A stretch of 49,128 bases of DNA from Symsagittifera roscoffensis (GCF_963678635.1 NC_087065.1:34783679-34832806); one strand, 5' to 3'. Shown: positions 1-13,320, numbered from the stretch's first letter. A program made the numbers and translations. Notes: generated by a model from the sequence alone, not told the origin.

Positions 1-2190
1 TCTGTAAATTTTGCGCAACAGAATGTTGTGCAAGCTTATATTATGACGATTTGGCATACATCAAAACATAACAAGGCGACTATTATCATAAGGGCGAATC
101 CCTAAATAATTTGACCGACCTTTTTGTTGTCTCCGATTTTTTACTCACGCCCTATACACCTAAATTAAGCGTTGATGTACGATGTTGTATAAACAATTTA
201 TTGTCAGTTTTGTTAATATAAAAACAATCAATAAATGACTTCGCAATTTGAATTGAAAAGCTGTCGTATAACTTACTGAATCCATTTCAGTTTTTTATGC
301 CATACATCACTCCAACCTGGTTAATTAAGGTTGATATCAGGATCATTTACGTTTGATACATTTCAGTTGAATTTCAATTCTGGGCCAATATTTATTGTAA
401 AATTAGGACAAGATTGCGCGTATCAGGGCGAAGCCTTGAATTTTCTGACTGCGTTTTGATTTCTATATTTGATAAAATTTTCAAAAACCATTTTTGTTTG
501 AAGTTTTGATGTTTCTTTTAATCAAACCCCCACACGTTATGTAAAGTTCATAGCGATATATTTTGCATATAGAAGGAATTAAATAGACCAACAATTTAAC
601 GTATCAATTTTATTTGGAACGACTTCTAATGCGGATCAAATGTTCGTGTGCGTTTAGAGCACGAATTACATCGCGCGTTAGTTGTCAAAATTGGCTAAGC
701 TGGAAACTTCTAAACACCCGTAACTTTGCAAACAATAACCACAGATGAATTATCTATTGAAGTTCGGCTCAAAACAACGACAGTGTTTGAGTGATAAAAG
801 AAAAATTCCGCCAAATCCTTGTTAAAAATTCCGTCCAAAGGCTTGTTAAAAAGTTGAAGTTTATCTGGAAATTTTTAATATCTGTTAGTCCTCTTTTAAA
901 ACGCCGAAAAATTTTAGCTACCTCAAATTGTCACACTTCTTGTTAATACTGCTAAGCTATAGAGTCCTAAAATCTTCAATCTTTACTTTTGAGTGAAATG
1001 ACAGAACTAATGATTTCAAAGAAATAGGACTGATTTTGAAGTAGAAAAAAAATCGGAGCAGAGAAAGAAGCGGAAGGACGGTGTGATAATTTTTTAAAAG
1101 AAGAAAACAAACTACTGAAACGATCTGCAGTGACTCTACGACTAATAGAGAAGGATATTTTGTTTAGCTATTTAAAAAAACTTTGTGAAATCGTTTCCTA
1201 ATTTTTTTGCCGTTTCTTTCAGGCAGATAGGGAGAAGTGATGAAATATATTTTCCTGAAATTTTTATACATAGCGTAAGCAATGTTGAACTTTTAGAACT
1301 TATTAAGTTATCTTTTTTGTCAAATTATCTGTCTAAATTTTTAAAACGATTTTTTTTGTATATAAAAGAGGTGGTTTGCGGACATTGATTTTTGTTGGCT
1401 GAAGATTTCAATTAACATCAAAGAATTGGCTTCTTTGCGGCACCTGTTGATTTTACGGGGTGATTCAGATGGATCACAGATCAAAGAACCAGCTACGTAC
1501 TCTTTGATGTACTTAGATCAAAAACGATAGATTTGGAAAGAGCAAAATTTTAAAATAGTGTCGGCTCAACATTTTTTTGAGCTTTTTCCATTTGAGAGGA
1601 TGACAAAAGTTTCATCGCGTTTAATTTTCAGCCATCAATTGTGAAAAACTACTATAAAACAAGCGAAATTTCATAATTGTGAAGAAAACTGATACTTTGA
1701 TCCATAATAATAGTTTAAATGTTTTATAGTGTTTTAAACGTATTTTCGAAATTATCTCTACAAAAATACAAATGTTCGTTTCTTCAGAAAAATTATCAAA
1801 TTATACACAAAAAAAATTGATAATTCAAAAAATTTTTATCAAAAACTGTTTTTAGTAATAGTTGAAGGCAGTAACTTAAAAATTTCATCAACGACTTTTG
1901 AGGAAACTTTTATCCGTAACCTTACAGCTAAAAAAATGTGCACAACCCTTTTAATGATGGCTGAAACTTTCAAAGACAATTAGAGCCGTTTTTCAGTCCT
2001 GATACGTCTTTTAAAATTTTAGAAATTGTGAAAACATGTGCTAACGGATCCCATATTTCAAAATTGGGATAGTTGTTTGATTTTCAAAGTAAAATGAAGG
2101 AAGAGAAAAGTTAAGAAAACTCTTTTGTCAGATCGCAGCTTTAGGATTACTGATTTACCATAATCTGATTCATTTTTTTCTCAATTTTTT
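1..2190. repeat. Long direct repeat, copy A (runs off left edge)
   Basis: This block matches 2505-4470 in the same orientation over most of its length, with small indels. Shared landmarks include a stretch near 88 and 2809 (cgaatccctaaat), one near 409 and 3099 (aattaggacaagattg), and a closing stretch near 2150 and 4430. No reading frame is convincing. It is a tandem duplication or two copies of an unclassified repeat. No terminal inverted repeats were found, and the left end lies outside the window. Confidence 0.75.
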
Positions 2191-2504
2191 TCGTTTCCTA
2201 ACCAAGGTTAAATTCGAAGACCAAATATATTTGGCACATCTTAATTAGTCCGCATGTCAGTTTTCATAACGATCGGACAATGTGAACAGTATTTTTACAA
2301 GTAAAAAGTTGCAGATTGGGAAAAAAAAGAAAAAGAGCCTTTTTTTCTTAAAATTGTAGCATAGAGCGTAATAGACGTAAGCCTTACACAACTTTTTCCT
2401 TAGAAGATTTAGGCGTTGCAGAACTGGAAAATTATAACAATTATTTAAAATAAAAATTGCTATAATCTTGTGTTGCTTAGTGGTTGATGCGAGAAAACCT
2501 TACT

Positions 2505-4470
2505 TCTGTAGATTTTGCGGCAACAGAAGATTATGCAAGCTTGTTTTATGACGCTTTGGCATACATTAGTAAAATAATTTTTTCAAATAAAAATTGAATA
2601 AAAGTGAGGTCAAAATCTTGTGAGTAAAGGAAACAAAAATTGAATAATAATTAGGGCGTTTTTTTTTCTTCTTTTTCAACAATTTGTAGCACAAATTTTT
2701 CACATATACACTATCAATTGAAATCAACGATTGGTTTCTCATATTTTTTGAGATGCTTATAGCTATTTTTCATAAAAACACTTAATGAAAACACGACGTA
2801 TTTCATTATAAGGACGAATCCCTAAATCGTTTGAACGACCTTTTTGTTGTCTCCAATTTTTTTAAACTCTCGCCCTCTACACTTAAATTAGGCGTTGATA
2901 AACGATGTTGTATAATCAAGTTTTTGTCAGTTTTGATAATTTTATGAATAATCAATAAATGGTTTCGCAATATAGGATTGAAAAGCTGTCGTTCAAACCA
3001 AAAGTTCAAAATTAACAACTAAAAGTTTTTCAAATCAGTTCTTTTCCGAGACAGAGACAGAGTTCAATTCCGGGCCAATACTTATTTAAAAATTAGGACA
3101 AGATTGCTCGTATCAGGGCAAAGCCTTGAATTTTCTGATTGCGTTTTGATTTCTATATTTGATGAAATTTTCAAAAACAACTTTTTTTGAAGTTTTGATG
3201 TTTTTTTTAATCAAACCCCACGCGTTATGTAAAGTACATAGCGATATATTTTGCATATAGAAGGAAATAAATAGACCAACAATTTAACGTATCAATTTTA
3301 TTTAAAACGACTTCTAATGCGGAATAAATGTTCGTGTGCGTTTAGAGCACAAAGTATATCGCGCGTTGTCTCAAATTGGCCAAATTGGAAACACCATAAC
3401 TTTGCAAAAAATGATCTCAGGTGAATTATCTATTGAAGTTCAACTGAAAACAACGATAGTTTTTGAGTGATACGAGAAAAATTCCGCCAAATGCTTGTAT
3501 AATTTCCGTCCAAAGGATTGTCAAAAAGTCGAAGTTTATCTGGAGAAAAAAAAACACTTTGAATTTCACTATATAAAAGAAAAAAACAATATCTAAGCTA
3601 TCCAAAAATCATCAATCTTTGATTTTAGGTAAAATGATTAAATTAAATTATCTTTTTTGTCAAACTATCAGTTTAAACTTTTAGAACGCTTTTGTTGTAA
3701 AAAAAAAAGAGGTGTATTGCGGTCATTGTTTTTTGTTGCCTAAAGATTTCAATTATTATGGAAGAATTGGCTTCTTTGCGGCACCTGTTGATTTTAGGGG
3801 ATGATTCAGATGCATCACAAAGCAAAGAACCAGCTACTTACTCTGTGATGTACCTAGATCAAAAACGATAGACTTGGAAAGAGCAAAATTTTTTAAATAA
3901 TAAAAACTTATAACCATCAATTGTAAAAAGAATACTACAAAACAAGCAAACTTTCTTAATGTTGCAAAAAAACTGATAATACTAATGTCTAGCAATAGTT
4001 TAAAGGTTTTATTGTGTTTTAAACATATTTTTGAAAAGTATCTTTACAAAAATACAAATAATTTCAGAAAAGGTATCAAATTTACACGACGGAAAATTGA
4101 TAATTCAAAATTTTTTTTTTATAAAATTATTTTAATAGTTAATGAAGGAAGTAACTTACACTTGTTATCAAATTTTGAGGAAATTTTTATTCGTAGTCTT
4201 ACAAGTAAAAAAATTGCAAAATCCTACTAATGATGGCTGAAAACTTTCAATGAAAATTAGAGCCGCTTTTCAGTCCTGATACAGGTCTTCAAAACTTTTC
4301 TTATATTTTTTAAAACATGTGCTAACGGATGCGATATCTCAAAAATGGAATAGTTGTTTGATTTTCAAAGGAAAATGAAGGAAGAGAAAGATGACGAAGC
4401 TTTCAATTGTCAGGGCGAAGCTTTAAGATTACTGATTTTCCATAACTTGATTCAATTTTTTTTTCTCAAA
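2505..4470. repeat. Long direct repeat, copy B
   Basis: Second copy of the block at 1-2190. The first about 60 bases match positions 1-60, then about 220 bases without a counterpart intervene before the match resumes near 2800. The copies differ by many substitutions and short indels, so the duplication is not recent. There is no coding signal; the 81-codon frame at 3985-4230 is broken in copy A. Confidence 0.75.
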
Positions 4471-4843
4471 TGTTTTATTTTTAAACCATTCTTTCGAACT
4501 TTTTATTGTTTTCAGCCTCACAAGAGATAACGTGTGTTAAAAATTAAAATTTGTGTATGCAGAAAAAATAAAGGAATCAAAAATGCCTCACAGTTTCACT
4601 CCCTGGAAATGTGAAGGAACCCTATCTTTTAATCTGGCTTATTTTTTTGAGCTTTTCCCTCAATGTTATCAGGTATTATAAAAAAAACAGAATAAATTCA
4701 GTGATAGATCATGATGAAAGCTTTTCAATTTTTTTTCAAACATTATTTTGAAAACACAGTTTCTCCCGTTACGGAGTTTCATTCCAGATTTCAGCAAACA
4801 AAGCCGCTACTTAGAACAGAAAGATTTATATCAAATAAAAAAT

Positions 4844-4902
4844 CCTAGGTTTCAACCTAGGTTTCAACCTAGGTTTCAACCTAGATTTCAACCTAGTTTC
4901 AA
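4844..4902. repeat. 12-bp tandem repeat (cctaggtttcaa)
   Basis: Nearly five head-to-tail copies of cctaggtttcaa; the last copies carry substitutions. It is a minisatellite-like array with no coding context. Confidence 0.85.
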
Positions 4903-7464
4903 AAATTAATACTAATTTTGAAGCCTAGAAATGTTTTTTTTTTAATCATGAAAAGTTCAAAATCCCACAAAAATTAATAGATTTTGCAAAAACAATTGAT
5001 ATTACGAGAAACAATTGATAAAATTTTATAGTCACTTCCTGTATCTCTTGCTACGCGCAGGAAAACATCAACAAAAAATGTTTTTAAAAGACGTTTGTGG
5101 TCAAGGTTTCTTATGCCACGTTGCGCTGGAATGTTGCAGATCTTTCGACATAAGGTTGCAATTAAACTACGCTATTAAGCTTAGCTAAGCGAGTTGGCAT
5201 TTTAACAAGGAACGACAAAATCGAAAACTTCTGATTGAACCAAAATCAGTCTTCAAAAAACATAGCAACTAAAATGATTTTGATAAATTTTTTGTATGGA
5301 AATTTCCTCAATAACAGAAGAGTTGATTTTTTGAGTTTATTGAAGTTATTAGTTTCCGGGAAGTTTCTTACGCAAGATTTGTTATCACAGGGATAATGTG
5401 CTGCCAGTTTCCAGTTAATTGATCTGATTTTTGCCATTCACAAGCACAAATTAGATAAACGTCGGAAAAAAATTATTTTTTTTTGCAATATTGATATAAA
5501 AAAAAACACGACAACAACAATTTGTCACAACAACAATTTGGTTTCTTACAAATTAGAGAAGCAAATTTTTTGGGCTTAAAACAATTAGAAGCAAAAAAAG
5601 AAAATCAAACAAGACTGCTCGTATCAGAAGGTTCCGACTGCATGTTAAGGTCTATGGGGTAGTTTTCTTTTTAAAAAAAAGTTGGATGGAGTTTTCCAAA
5701 ACAAAATGAAATTTTTTTTTGCTATTTTTTTTTGAAAATCATCCTCCAACGATATTTAAAGAAGAAATTAGCGAAGTATTAAATAGACCAAACAGCACGC
5801 CTCGCATAAAGTTGGAACGGTTTCAAAGACAGAACAAGACTTCTCGTATATCAGTGCAAAACCCTTAATGTTCCGAGTGCCCATTCTTTTCCGAGTGCCT
5901 TAATGTTCCGAGTGCCCTAATTCAAAATATTGAAAAAACTGAGACCAAGTCAAAGTTCAAGCGTAAAACTTTCATTTGCAAGAAAATAATACAACCGATT
6001 AGCTAGTCTCAGTTAAGTTCCAGAACTTTGCAAAAATTGATCGATTGCAAAAAGTCTTTTTACATTTGGTTTTAGTTAGTCGATAACTTCAATGGGATAA
6101 AAAAATTTGTTGCCACAAACTGTTGTTTCGATTGCCGACTGAATGAAAAAACCACATCAAGCATAATTATTCGTTTTTTTGAAAGTTGGTACAAAAATTT
6201 CCGTTTTTGTCTTGTTTTCCTTTGCGAAATGCAAATTTTCAATGCAAAATTTTATTCGATGAACACTTTTTATCGACCTCCAACACAAAATTTTATTTGA
6301 TGCATACACGTTTACTGGCTTGCCATTAATTGGAGCTCAGGTGGAACATTTTGGTTTTCGAGCTCTGCAAAATTTTATCAAAGTTCTTCTGTTGCAAACA
6401 TTTTGGGCCGCAAGCAAATGCGTTTTCGGGGCTCGATTTCCCCTCAAATAGCATATAAATTGTTGCAAAGGCCGCTTCCAGCTGGATCTTAAATTACGTA
6501 TTGCACAATTCAAATATGTTTGAAAGCCAAAAATTTGTTTTGTAATGAGTTGTAAAGGTATAAGTATGGTACCAATGAGTTGTAAAGGTCTAAGTTGATA
6601 CCTGTTTACTTTAAGCTTCAGCCTACCAAAAATGTACAGCAAGTTAGCGTAAAACAGTACTAGAGGTGCTTCATGGTACTAAAAGTGCGATACTTTTGGG
6701 TGGAAAGGGTATTGACTTCCTGAAAGTGGATGCCCGGGTTGAACTCTCAGTGATTATCATCGCTGCATCAGATAAAAATCAGTTGTTTATATTGCTGATT
6801 CAGGTTTCGGTCAGCGTCGTTTGTTTATGATCATGCGTGAATCAGTGCTAGTTTCTAGTCTTTTGAGAAAACAAAAAATCACATTACCCCTGGATCCAAC
6901 CCTCACTATTCAGCTCTTGAAACACCTGGAACTCCGCTGTGCTATCGTTGCAGTTTTTACTCGGAAAGCTGGAAGCAAATATCGAAAACGGACTATTATA
7001 ACTATACAAGACTGCTCGTATATCAGGGCAAAGACCTGAATGCTCCAACAGCCCTCCCTTTAATTGGTCTCGATTAATTTTTGGTAAAAGGATATATTGG
7101 AAAACTATAAATTTTGGAGAATATCGAAGATCAAATGTGAAAATATTAGTCGTACAAAAACAATACAACCAATTGGGAGCTAGCATCCATTCAATTTGGA
7201 ACGATTTAGTTGCGCGGGATAATTCGCCAAGCTTGAAAATTAGCGTTACGGTTTCAAATTATGAATAAAATCTTTAAAACGCGCGTAAATTAGTCAAGAG
7301 CATGGTCAAATTGGCTATTTTCAAACTCCCAAAAATTTGCAAAAAATGATTGGAGGTAAAATACCTTTTTACATTTGATTCAGAAGTCAATATCTTCAAT
7401 GGGGTATAAATTTTTTTTGTTGGAAACTAGTACTTCGATCTCCAAAAAATGAATGAATAAAAAC
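4903..7464. other. Gene-free stretch with dispersed short repeats
   Basis: No gene is supported here. A motif of the form caaga(c/t)t(g/t)c(t/g)cgtat recurs at 409, 3099, 5610, 5835 and 7007, usually followed by a variant of atcagggcaaa. This suggests that fragments of the 1-4470 repeat family are scattered here. The open frames present (for example 6337-6642 minus and 6821-7039 plus) resemble nothing I recognise. Confidence 0.5.
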
Positions 7465-7472
7465 CACCCAAG

Positions 7473-7921
7473 CAGGGGCGGATTTAGGGGGGGGGGGCGG
7501 GTGGGGGTGTGGACGGACGTTCCTCGCCCTCAGGAATTCGAACCCCTGCCAACCCAAAGGGTCCCTCCCCACTTTGGTACTTTTTAAGAAATCCATTTTT
7601 GGCCGACCGACCCTAAAATTTTTCTAAAGGCGCCTTTGGCGCCAATCAATACTAATTTTGAGGGGGAGCGCGCGCCAAAAAAAACGCGTTTTTTTTTGTC
7701 AAATTTTTCCAAAAAGTGCCCAAAAACGGCTTTTTTGACCTGTTTTTTCAAAAAATTGTCTGCGGAAAATTTGGCCGCCAAAACAGGGTCTTTTTACTGC
7801 TTTGGGAGAGCTCTGAAAATCAATCTGATCGACCTAAAAAAAAAAAAGGTCGTCAAAATTTTCGAAAATTTTTTGAAAATCCGCCCCCCCCCCCCTCAAG
7901 AAAATCCTAGATCCGCCCCTG
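7473..7921. mobile_element. hAT-type MITE with perfect 8-bp target duplication
   Basis: The element begins caggggcggat and ends atccgcccctg, so its ends are inverted repeats, each followed inward by a G-rich or C-rich run. It is flanked by identical 8-bp direct repeats, cacccaag, at 7465-7472 and 7922-7929. An 8-bp duplication with CAGGGGCGG-type termini is typical of non-autonomous hAT elements. The 449-bp body carries no transposase; the frames across it are low-complexity F/K/P-rich translations. A degenerate relative lies near 15370-15715. Confidence 0.85.
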
Positions 7922-8130
7922 CACCCAAGGATAAATATTCCCGGCCGTTTTTTTCGAAAGTCGGAACAATAACTAAGCAAAATTCAAGTTTCACAGACTT
8001 TTTTTGCATCACTGAGTTATCTATCAACGATCAACTGATAAAATTTCCAATGATTTATGTTTGATTCAGAGCTGTAAAAAGAAATATCTTGAGACAAGGC
8101 TAAATCAGGAATTTTTATCACTGCGCGATA

Positions 8131-8550
8131 AACTCTGAGTATTCCCTGCCCCGTCAATTTGACTCCTGGAGCCGTAGCCTTGCAAGAATTTTGCGCGATT
8201 CCTAAAAGATGAAAGTTTCTAGCACTTTGTCCTCTGTCAAATATGAATGGTTTAATCGATGAAGAATTGGAACTAAATATTAAGGACTATGACCGCATAA
8301 ATATGGAATTCGTTACTTACGAGCAAAACGAGTTTGATTTTGATCGAAAATAAGACCACTGCCAATGTTGTTTGTGGGGTGTTGCATTATTCATCTTGAG
8401 GTTAGAAATTCTTGGTCAAAAGATAAAAGAGTGTTGAGACCACCTAGTTTTGGTTACTTTACTGATAACGGCCATGAAAATAAACATATACTCATGATAA
8501 TGCTATTTTTACTTTTACTCTTATTTTAAAACTTGTCCCAATCAGGCAGA
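8131..8550 (+). promoter_or_regulatory. Upstream region conserved between the two tandem paralogues
   Basis: This region aligns with the segment ahead of the second paralogue (17250-17675). Shared stretches include ttgcaagaattttgc (near 8179 and 17273), tacgagcaaaa, a stretch around ttactgataacgg (near 8458), and atgataatg about 50-80 bases before each ATG. Conservation of non-coding sequence just upstream of both start codons suggests that promoter and 5' UTR were duplicated with the gene. No clear TATA box was identified. Confidence 0.45.
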
Positions 8551-11206
8551 ATGAACCAGTTTTACTTTAGCTTTGTCGCAGTAATTGCAACTTCAATCCA
8601 CTCGGGTAAAAATTGAAAAAATTTGCAATTATTGTTCCGACTTTCGAGTAGTGTTTTTTTCCGGGTGCTCGGGTGGTTTTCAACAAGCCATTCTGATGGA
8701 AATTTTAATATCAGTCAAAAAGTAGTGTTCTCTTGAGGTCAAATTTGAAACATTATTGTACCTGTGATCATTTTTTCTAATATTATGGGGTTTTGAATAT
8801 TGCTAATTTGGCCAACCTTGAATAATTAATTACTGATATTTTCTGCGCTAATGATGCATAAACGGCTATCTAATCCGTCGTAAAAATCGTTCCAAATTGG
8901 TTGTAACAGTCTATTTGTCAGATTGGTTNNNNNNNNNNNNNNNNNNNNNNNNNNNNNNNNNNNNNNNNNNNNNNNNNNNNNNNNNNNNNNNNNNNNNNNN
9001 NNNNNNNNNNNNNNNNNNNNNNNNNNNNNNNNNNNNNNNNNNNNNNNNNNNNNNNNNNNNNNNNNNNNNNNNNNNNNNNNNNNNNNNNNNNNNNNNNNNN
9101 NNNNNNNNNNNNNNNNNNNNNNNNNNNNTTATTAGCAAAAACTTATGGCTTTGAAAAGGACAAAAATTGGCATACAACTTGATAATAATCCTCAGTACAC
9201 TATCATTGAGCAGTCAAGGGACGTAGAATGTTTTAATTTCAACAAAAAAATGTGACAATTTCAACTAATTTTCTCTGCATTTATTTAAGATATTGGGTTC
9301 AAATTTGACACATGCCAGATGAAACTACTCGAAGGGAACTAGTTGGGTCAAAGTTTGAAAAACTTTGTTTTCGAAATGTATATTAACCAGTATTTCTACA
9401 CTAGTTTCAAAGACTTTCTTGCTGTGGAAATAACTTTTTTGAACAGCACAAAGAAAATCGAATGTACGGGGCTCAACTTGGTTTTTTGGGAGGCTGTTAA
9501 GCTTGTCTTACTCTTTGTTCCGTGCAAAAAGCGACAGATAAGAGAATTGATACAATTACTTGGTCCGACATTAAAAACCGTTTTAACAGTTTTGACGATA
9601 GAGACACAATAAGTCTTAGAAAATGTTTGCTGCTTAAGAAATATCAAGGCATTGATCGGAACGGCCGTATTCCTAGATCATATCAATTGTTTTGGCCTCA
9701 TTTGGTCGGTCATCAGGGCAAAATTACTTCTAGGTATTTTGCCGATTGTTGGACCTGATACTAGTTTAGGCCAAAATAAGGCCAAATCAAAAGAACCAAG
9801 AAATTTTTGATTTTTTGTCAGCAAAATTTCGATGGCAAAGATAGCAGCTTCCCCAAAAATCAATTTGAGCCCCAAGGCTCGAGTTTCTTGTGCTGTTTGC
9901 AAGAATGCTTCCACAGCAAGTACACTTCTGAAAGTAGTTATGATATGCTCACAGTTTTACGCCCTCAAAACAAAGTTTCTCTCAATCTCTTTTTTTGTTT
10001 TTTGATCCATTGATCCACTGGTCAAACTAACTTTTTTCAAATTTTGTTATCTAGCATGCGTCTAAATTCAAGCCAATATCTTAAATAAAAGCACAGAAAG
10101 ATGTCAAAGTTTACATAAAGTTTCATTCATTTGCTCGTTGAAACCCACAATTCGCAATGTTATGTCCCGTGACTGTAGCAGCACCTTGGAATTTTTCATG
10201 GGATCTGCATTTATTTAAAAGCACACTAATCATAGGTACGACTGGCCGAGTAAAATGGCTCGAGTGGATCTTGTGAGTTCTGAATGGGACCCCTACTGCA
10301 GACCAGAGTACAATGCCAGCACTACCCCTTGTGCACACATCTACAGCGATGACAACATGTAAGAGCTTGAATTAAAACTATCGCACGCATTTTCGCTGAA
10401 ATTCCGTTACTTTAGTGTCAGTTAGCTGAAAACCATGCATTTTTGATAAAAACCATGCATTTTGCAATTTTTTAAAGCATATTCAAAAAACAAATACCCC
10501 CAAAAGTTGTTCATGAAAATAAATTTTTTCATTTGTTCTGACCTTGAATTAGAGTGGTGGCAGCTCGATGAAGATTCTTTTGTATGCAATGATATGATAA
10601 TTTATTTTCGTTTCAGGTTTCTCTACTTCCCAAATATGTTCAGCTGTTGCTTCTGCTGCGAGCAGAAGAAGTCTGATTGGGGTCTCCAGGCGCCAGACTG
10701 GCTGGAGGGTGCCAAGTACGATGGCTCCTACATCATCCCTGTCTTCAACGGATCCTACTCCTACCTCAGTGCATACAAGTGGGAAGTCAAGGTGAGCCCA
10801 CTATCTGTATTAGAGGCCATTTAATAATAGTTCAGGTGAAGAAACAATTTAATTAATTTATCACATTGTCCAAGATAATGTCTGGTGCCTTGAAAAAACC
10901 GCGGCATTGCGTGGCTCCAAAACCACATGAGATTTGCTGAATATTGATTTGCTGATTGTGAATTTGCGTGGATTGTCAATTTTTTTTGTTGTTGCCATTT
11001 TACGAATTTTTCAGAAATACAGCTACTATGAGCTTGAGGCAGAAGTGCCTGTGGATCGGAACATGGTCAGCTGGCAGCAGGTATCCAGCGGGGCTGCTAG
11101 ATTCTTTGACAACAACCGACACTTCACTGTCGACTCCGACCTAATGCAGCTGCCTATTCTTTGCTCCGTTGATCTCAAGTGTGCATCAGATCTGTGCTCA
11201 GACTAA
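8551..11206 (+). CDS. Spliced secreted Cys-rich protein, tandem copy 1 (exon 2 in assembly gap)
   Basis: Five-exon gene read by comparison with its paralogue at 17676-19586. Exons seen: 8551-8605 (hydrophobic signal-peptide start), 10236-10358, 10617-10791 and 11015-11206 (ends at TAA), all with GT donors and AG acceptors and the same phases as copy 2. Exon 2 (127 nt in copy 2) is not visible on either side of the N gap at 8929-9128 and is probably inside it. The visible protein has a YDW motif, a CC-x-CC cluster in exon 4, a W-G...PDWL stretch, and NxS/T sites that fit a secreted glycoprotein. By eye it resembles small secreted Cys-rich, ependymin-like proteins, but that family call is weak. 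Its function is unknown. Confidence 0.8.
8929..9128. other. Assembly gap (200 N)
   Basis: Exactly 200 N, probably a placeholder length rather than a measured size. It falls in intron 1/exon 2/intron 2 of the first tandem paralogue. Apparent frames across it are artefacts. Confidence 0.98.
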
Positions 11207-12835
11207 AGGCGCGATGATATGCAAAGCGAACTACTTGTAACTGATAAATATTTCTAAAACTGACTCTAAGACTTTCTGCTATTTCTATGATTTTACTGTG
11301 GGAGTTTATTCAGGACAGAGATTGTCAACTTTCTAATAGTTAGAATTATAACAAATTGCATTAACCGTTGAATAAGTTCCATTCGCCAAAAGATGCATCG
11401 ACAACCCAACCACCATGGTCTAGGATCTCTGCCTAACAGCAACTTCGCGCAATGAGCATAGCAGCTTCTGTTTTAGTTTTTCCCTTTTTGCATATATGGC
11501 TTTGACTGAGATGCACTTGGTTTCAATTGAATAAACATTTGATTCAGTAAAAATGTTCTAGAACTTTTAGAAGCCAATTTGTCATAATTACTTTCCAATT
11601 TTTGTGTTTTTAAAACGTTAAATAAGCAAATGGTATCGAAAATTAGTTTTTATCTGGCACCCTCTTTCCCTGACCTTCAGGTGCTTCTTTTTTTAAAATG
11701 TATCCCTATTTTTATTACTGTTCCGTTTTTCAAAGAAGGAAACGGAATACTTACGCATTTTTTTTCGTTTGCACCTATTTCGGCTACCAAAATAATAGAT
11801 TTCAATGAAGTATTTTGATGACCAAAAAACGACAATGGCTCCAGCAGATCAAAAGTCCAAAGCCTTTTTTGGTAAATTTATGGTTTATAATATTAACTTA
11901 TTGACTATGTTCTTGACTAGTTTATGGGCACTTTTATGAGATAATATTCTAAGAAGAACACGTAAAGGCGGATTGTTTGAGCACTGTTTGAGCACAATTA
12001 TCCCGTGCTGAAAGTCATTCCATATTATTTCGAGTCAAGTTAATTCTTCATGTTTATTCCATACATGAAACAAATTGGGGGTTAATTTCATTGGTAAAAG
12101 AGTAATGCGCACAATCTTTCAGCCAATGCTTGTCATTTAAACTAACACCGACTGATTTTCAAAGTTATTTGTCTCAATTTTTTTTAAATTTTGATTGGCT
12201 TCAAATTTTCCGGGTTTCAGTAATTTTGGCATAAGAGATTCCCCACTCACATTTAGAGTTCCTACTAGATTATTTTGACTGTTGGCTAGCAAAAAAAAAA
12301 TCTTTTTTTTTCTCACCAAAAACAAAATAAAAAACTTTTTGGAGATGCTGTTCGAGAGTGCAGCCAGAATTTTTTGTATTTTTGCCGTTTTTTTTGGCAA
12401 GCATCTGAGACAATTCTGAATTGGTTAATGGGCTTTTGGAATAGGCAACAAAAATTTTTAAAAAAATTAAAAATCACTCAGCAATGAAATTGGAAAACTT
12501 CTCTGCTATTTATCCCGAATGAAAATTACTTTGAGAAGACATCAGACCAGTTTAACTTGACATTGAAACGTTTTTCAATTTTTTTTGAAGTCCAAAGTGT
12601 GACTTCAAAAAAATTGACTATGTTCTTGACATAGCCAATATGAGCAACCATACCTTACCTAGCTCGTAGATTCTTTCTCCTAAATAGTTTTTTACATAAG
12701 ATTAACAAATCCAAGAAAACTGAAAAAACTTTGTATTTTCAACAAATAAATTTTTTTTAAAATTTGCTTTACAATACACTTCTGATTCAACAAAGATATC
12801 CGGACAAAACTATCGAAAGTTAATTTTTTTTTGTT
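11207..12835. other. Intergenic, nothing recognised
   Basis: Downstream of paralogue copy 1. The first about 50 bases after the stop match the 3' flank of copy 2 and are probably 3' UTR. The rest is AT-rich with no supported gene, tRNA or mobile element. Confidence 0.5.
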
Positions 12836-12945
12836 CTTTTTGTTTTCAGTCAGAAAATGTTAGTCACAAAAGTAAACAACGGTTTCTTCGGAAGTATTTT
12901 TGTTTTCAGTCAGAAAATGTTGGTCACAAAAATAAATAACTACGG
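12836..12945. repeat. Two-copy 60-bp direct repeat
   Basis: tgttttcagtcagaaaatgt occurs at 12841 and again exactly 60 bases later at 12901. Each copy is followed by a matching t(a/g)gtcacaaaa(g/a)taaa stretch. This is a simple local tandem duplication. Confidence 0.85.
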
Positions 12946-13250
12946 TGATATTTTAGCTTTAAAAAAGGTCCTTGTGGTCCTTTTTGGGCACTCACGATGT
13001 ACACTAATGGCACTGGATGACTCGTTGAACAAAACAAAATATACCAGAATGAGTTTTATATGCGTGCCCATTTTTCAGGTCAAAATTAGTTCCAAAATTA
13101 TCAAAAAGTTGAACCGTTATCTTTTTGGTTTCGTTCTAAGCAATTTTTGTACCCCTTGCTTTCGTCAATTTGAGACAACGCGTTGAATGAGTCCCCTTTT
13201 CGGTGATATATTACAATAGGTGGCATTAGTCTGTCGTTACAAAAGAAAAA

Positions 13251-13320
13251 CTGCTCCCAGCGGGATTAACCCATACTTCTGGGCCTTGAGTCAAGTATGT
13301 TATCCGCTATACCAAACCAA
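13251..13320 (-). repeat. tRNA-derived remnant (tRNA pseudogene or SINE head)
   Basis: On the minus strand an A-box-like tggtatagcgg is followed by an anticodon-arm-like stem around gactcaag, then a B-box-like gggttaatccc and a run of five T resembling a Pol III terminator. No 7-bp acceptor stem forms and the B box lacks the usual TTCGA, so this is unlikely to be a working tRNA. The gactcaag loop is reminiscent of tRNA-Leu(CAA). Confidence 0.4.

Noticed and set aside
4844-4902. CRISPR-like array
   Set aside because: 12-bp head-to-tail units without spacers in a eukaryotic context; a minisatellite.
6640-6900. Stretch whose frames look vaguely bacterial-protein-like
   Set aside because: Translation gives no consistent domain and needs a frame change; not strong enough to call transferred DNA.
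9396-9914. Several overlapping 70-90 codon frames in the intron region of the first paralogue
   Set aside because: They conflict on both strands, show no motifs and lie between spliced exons.
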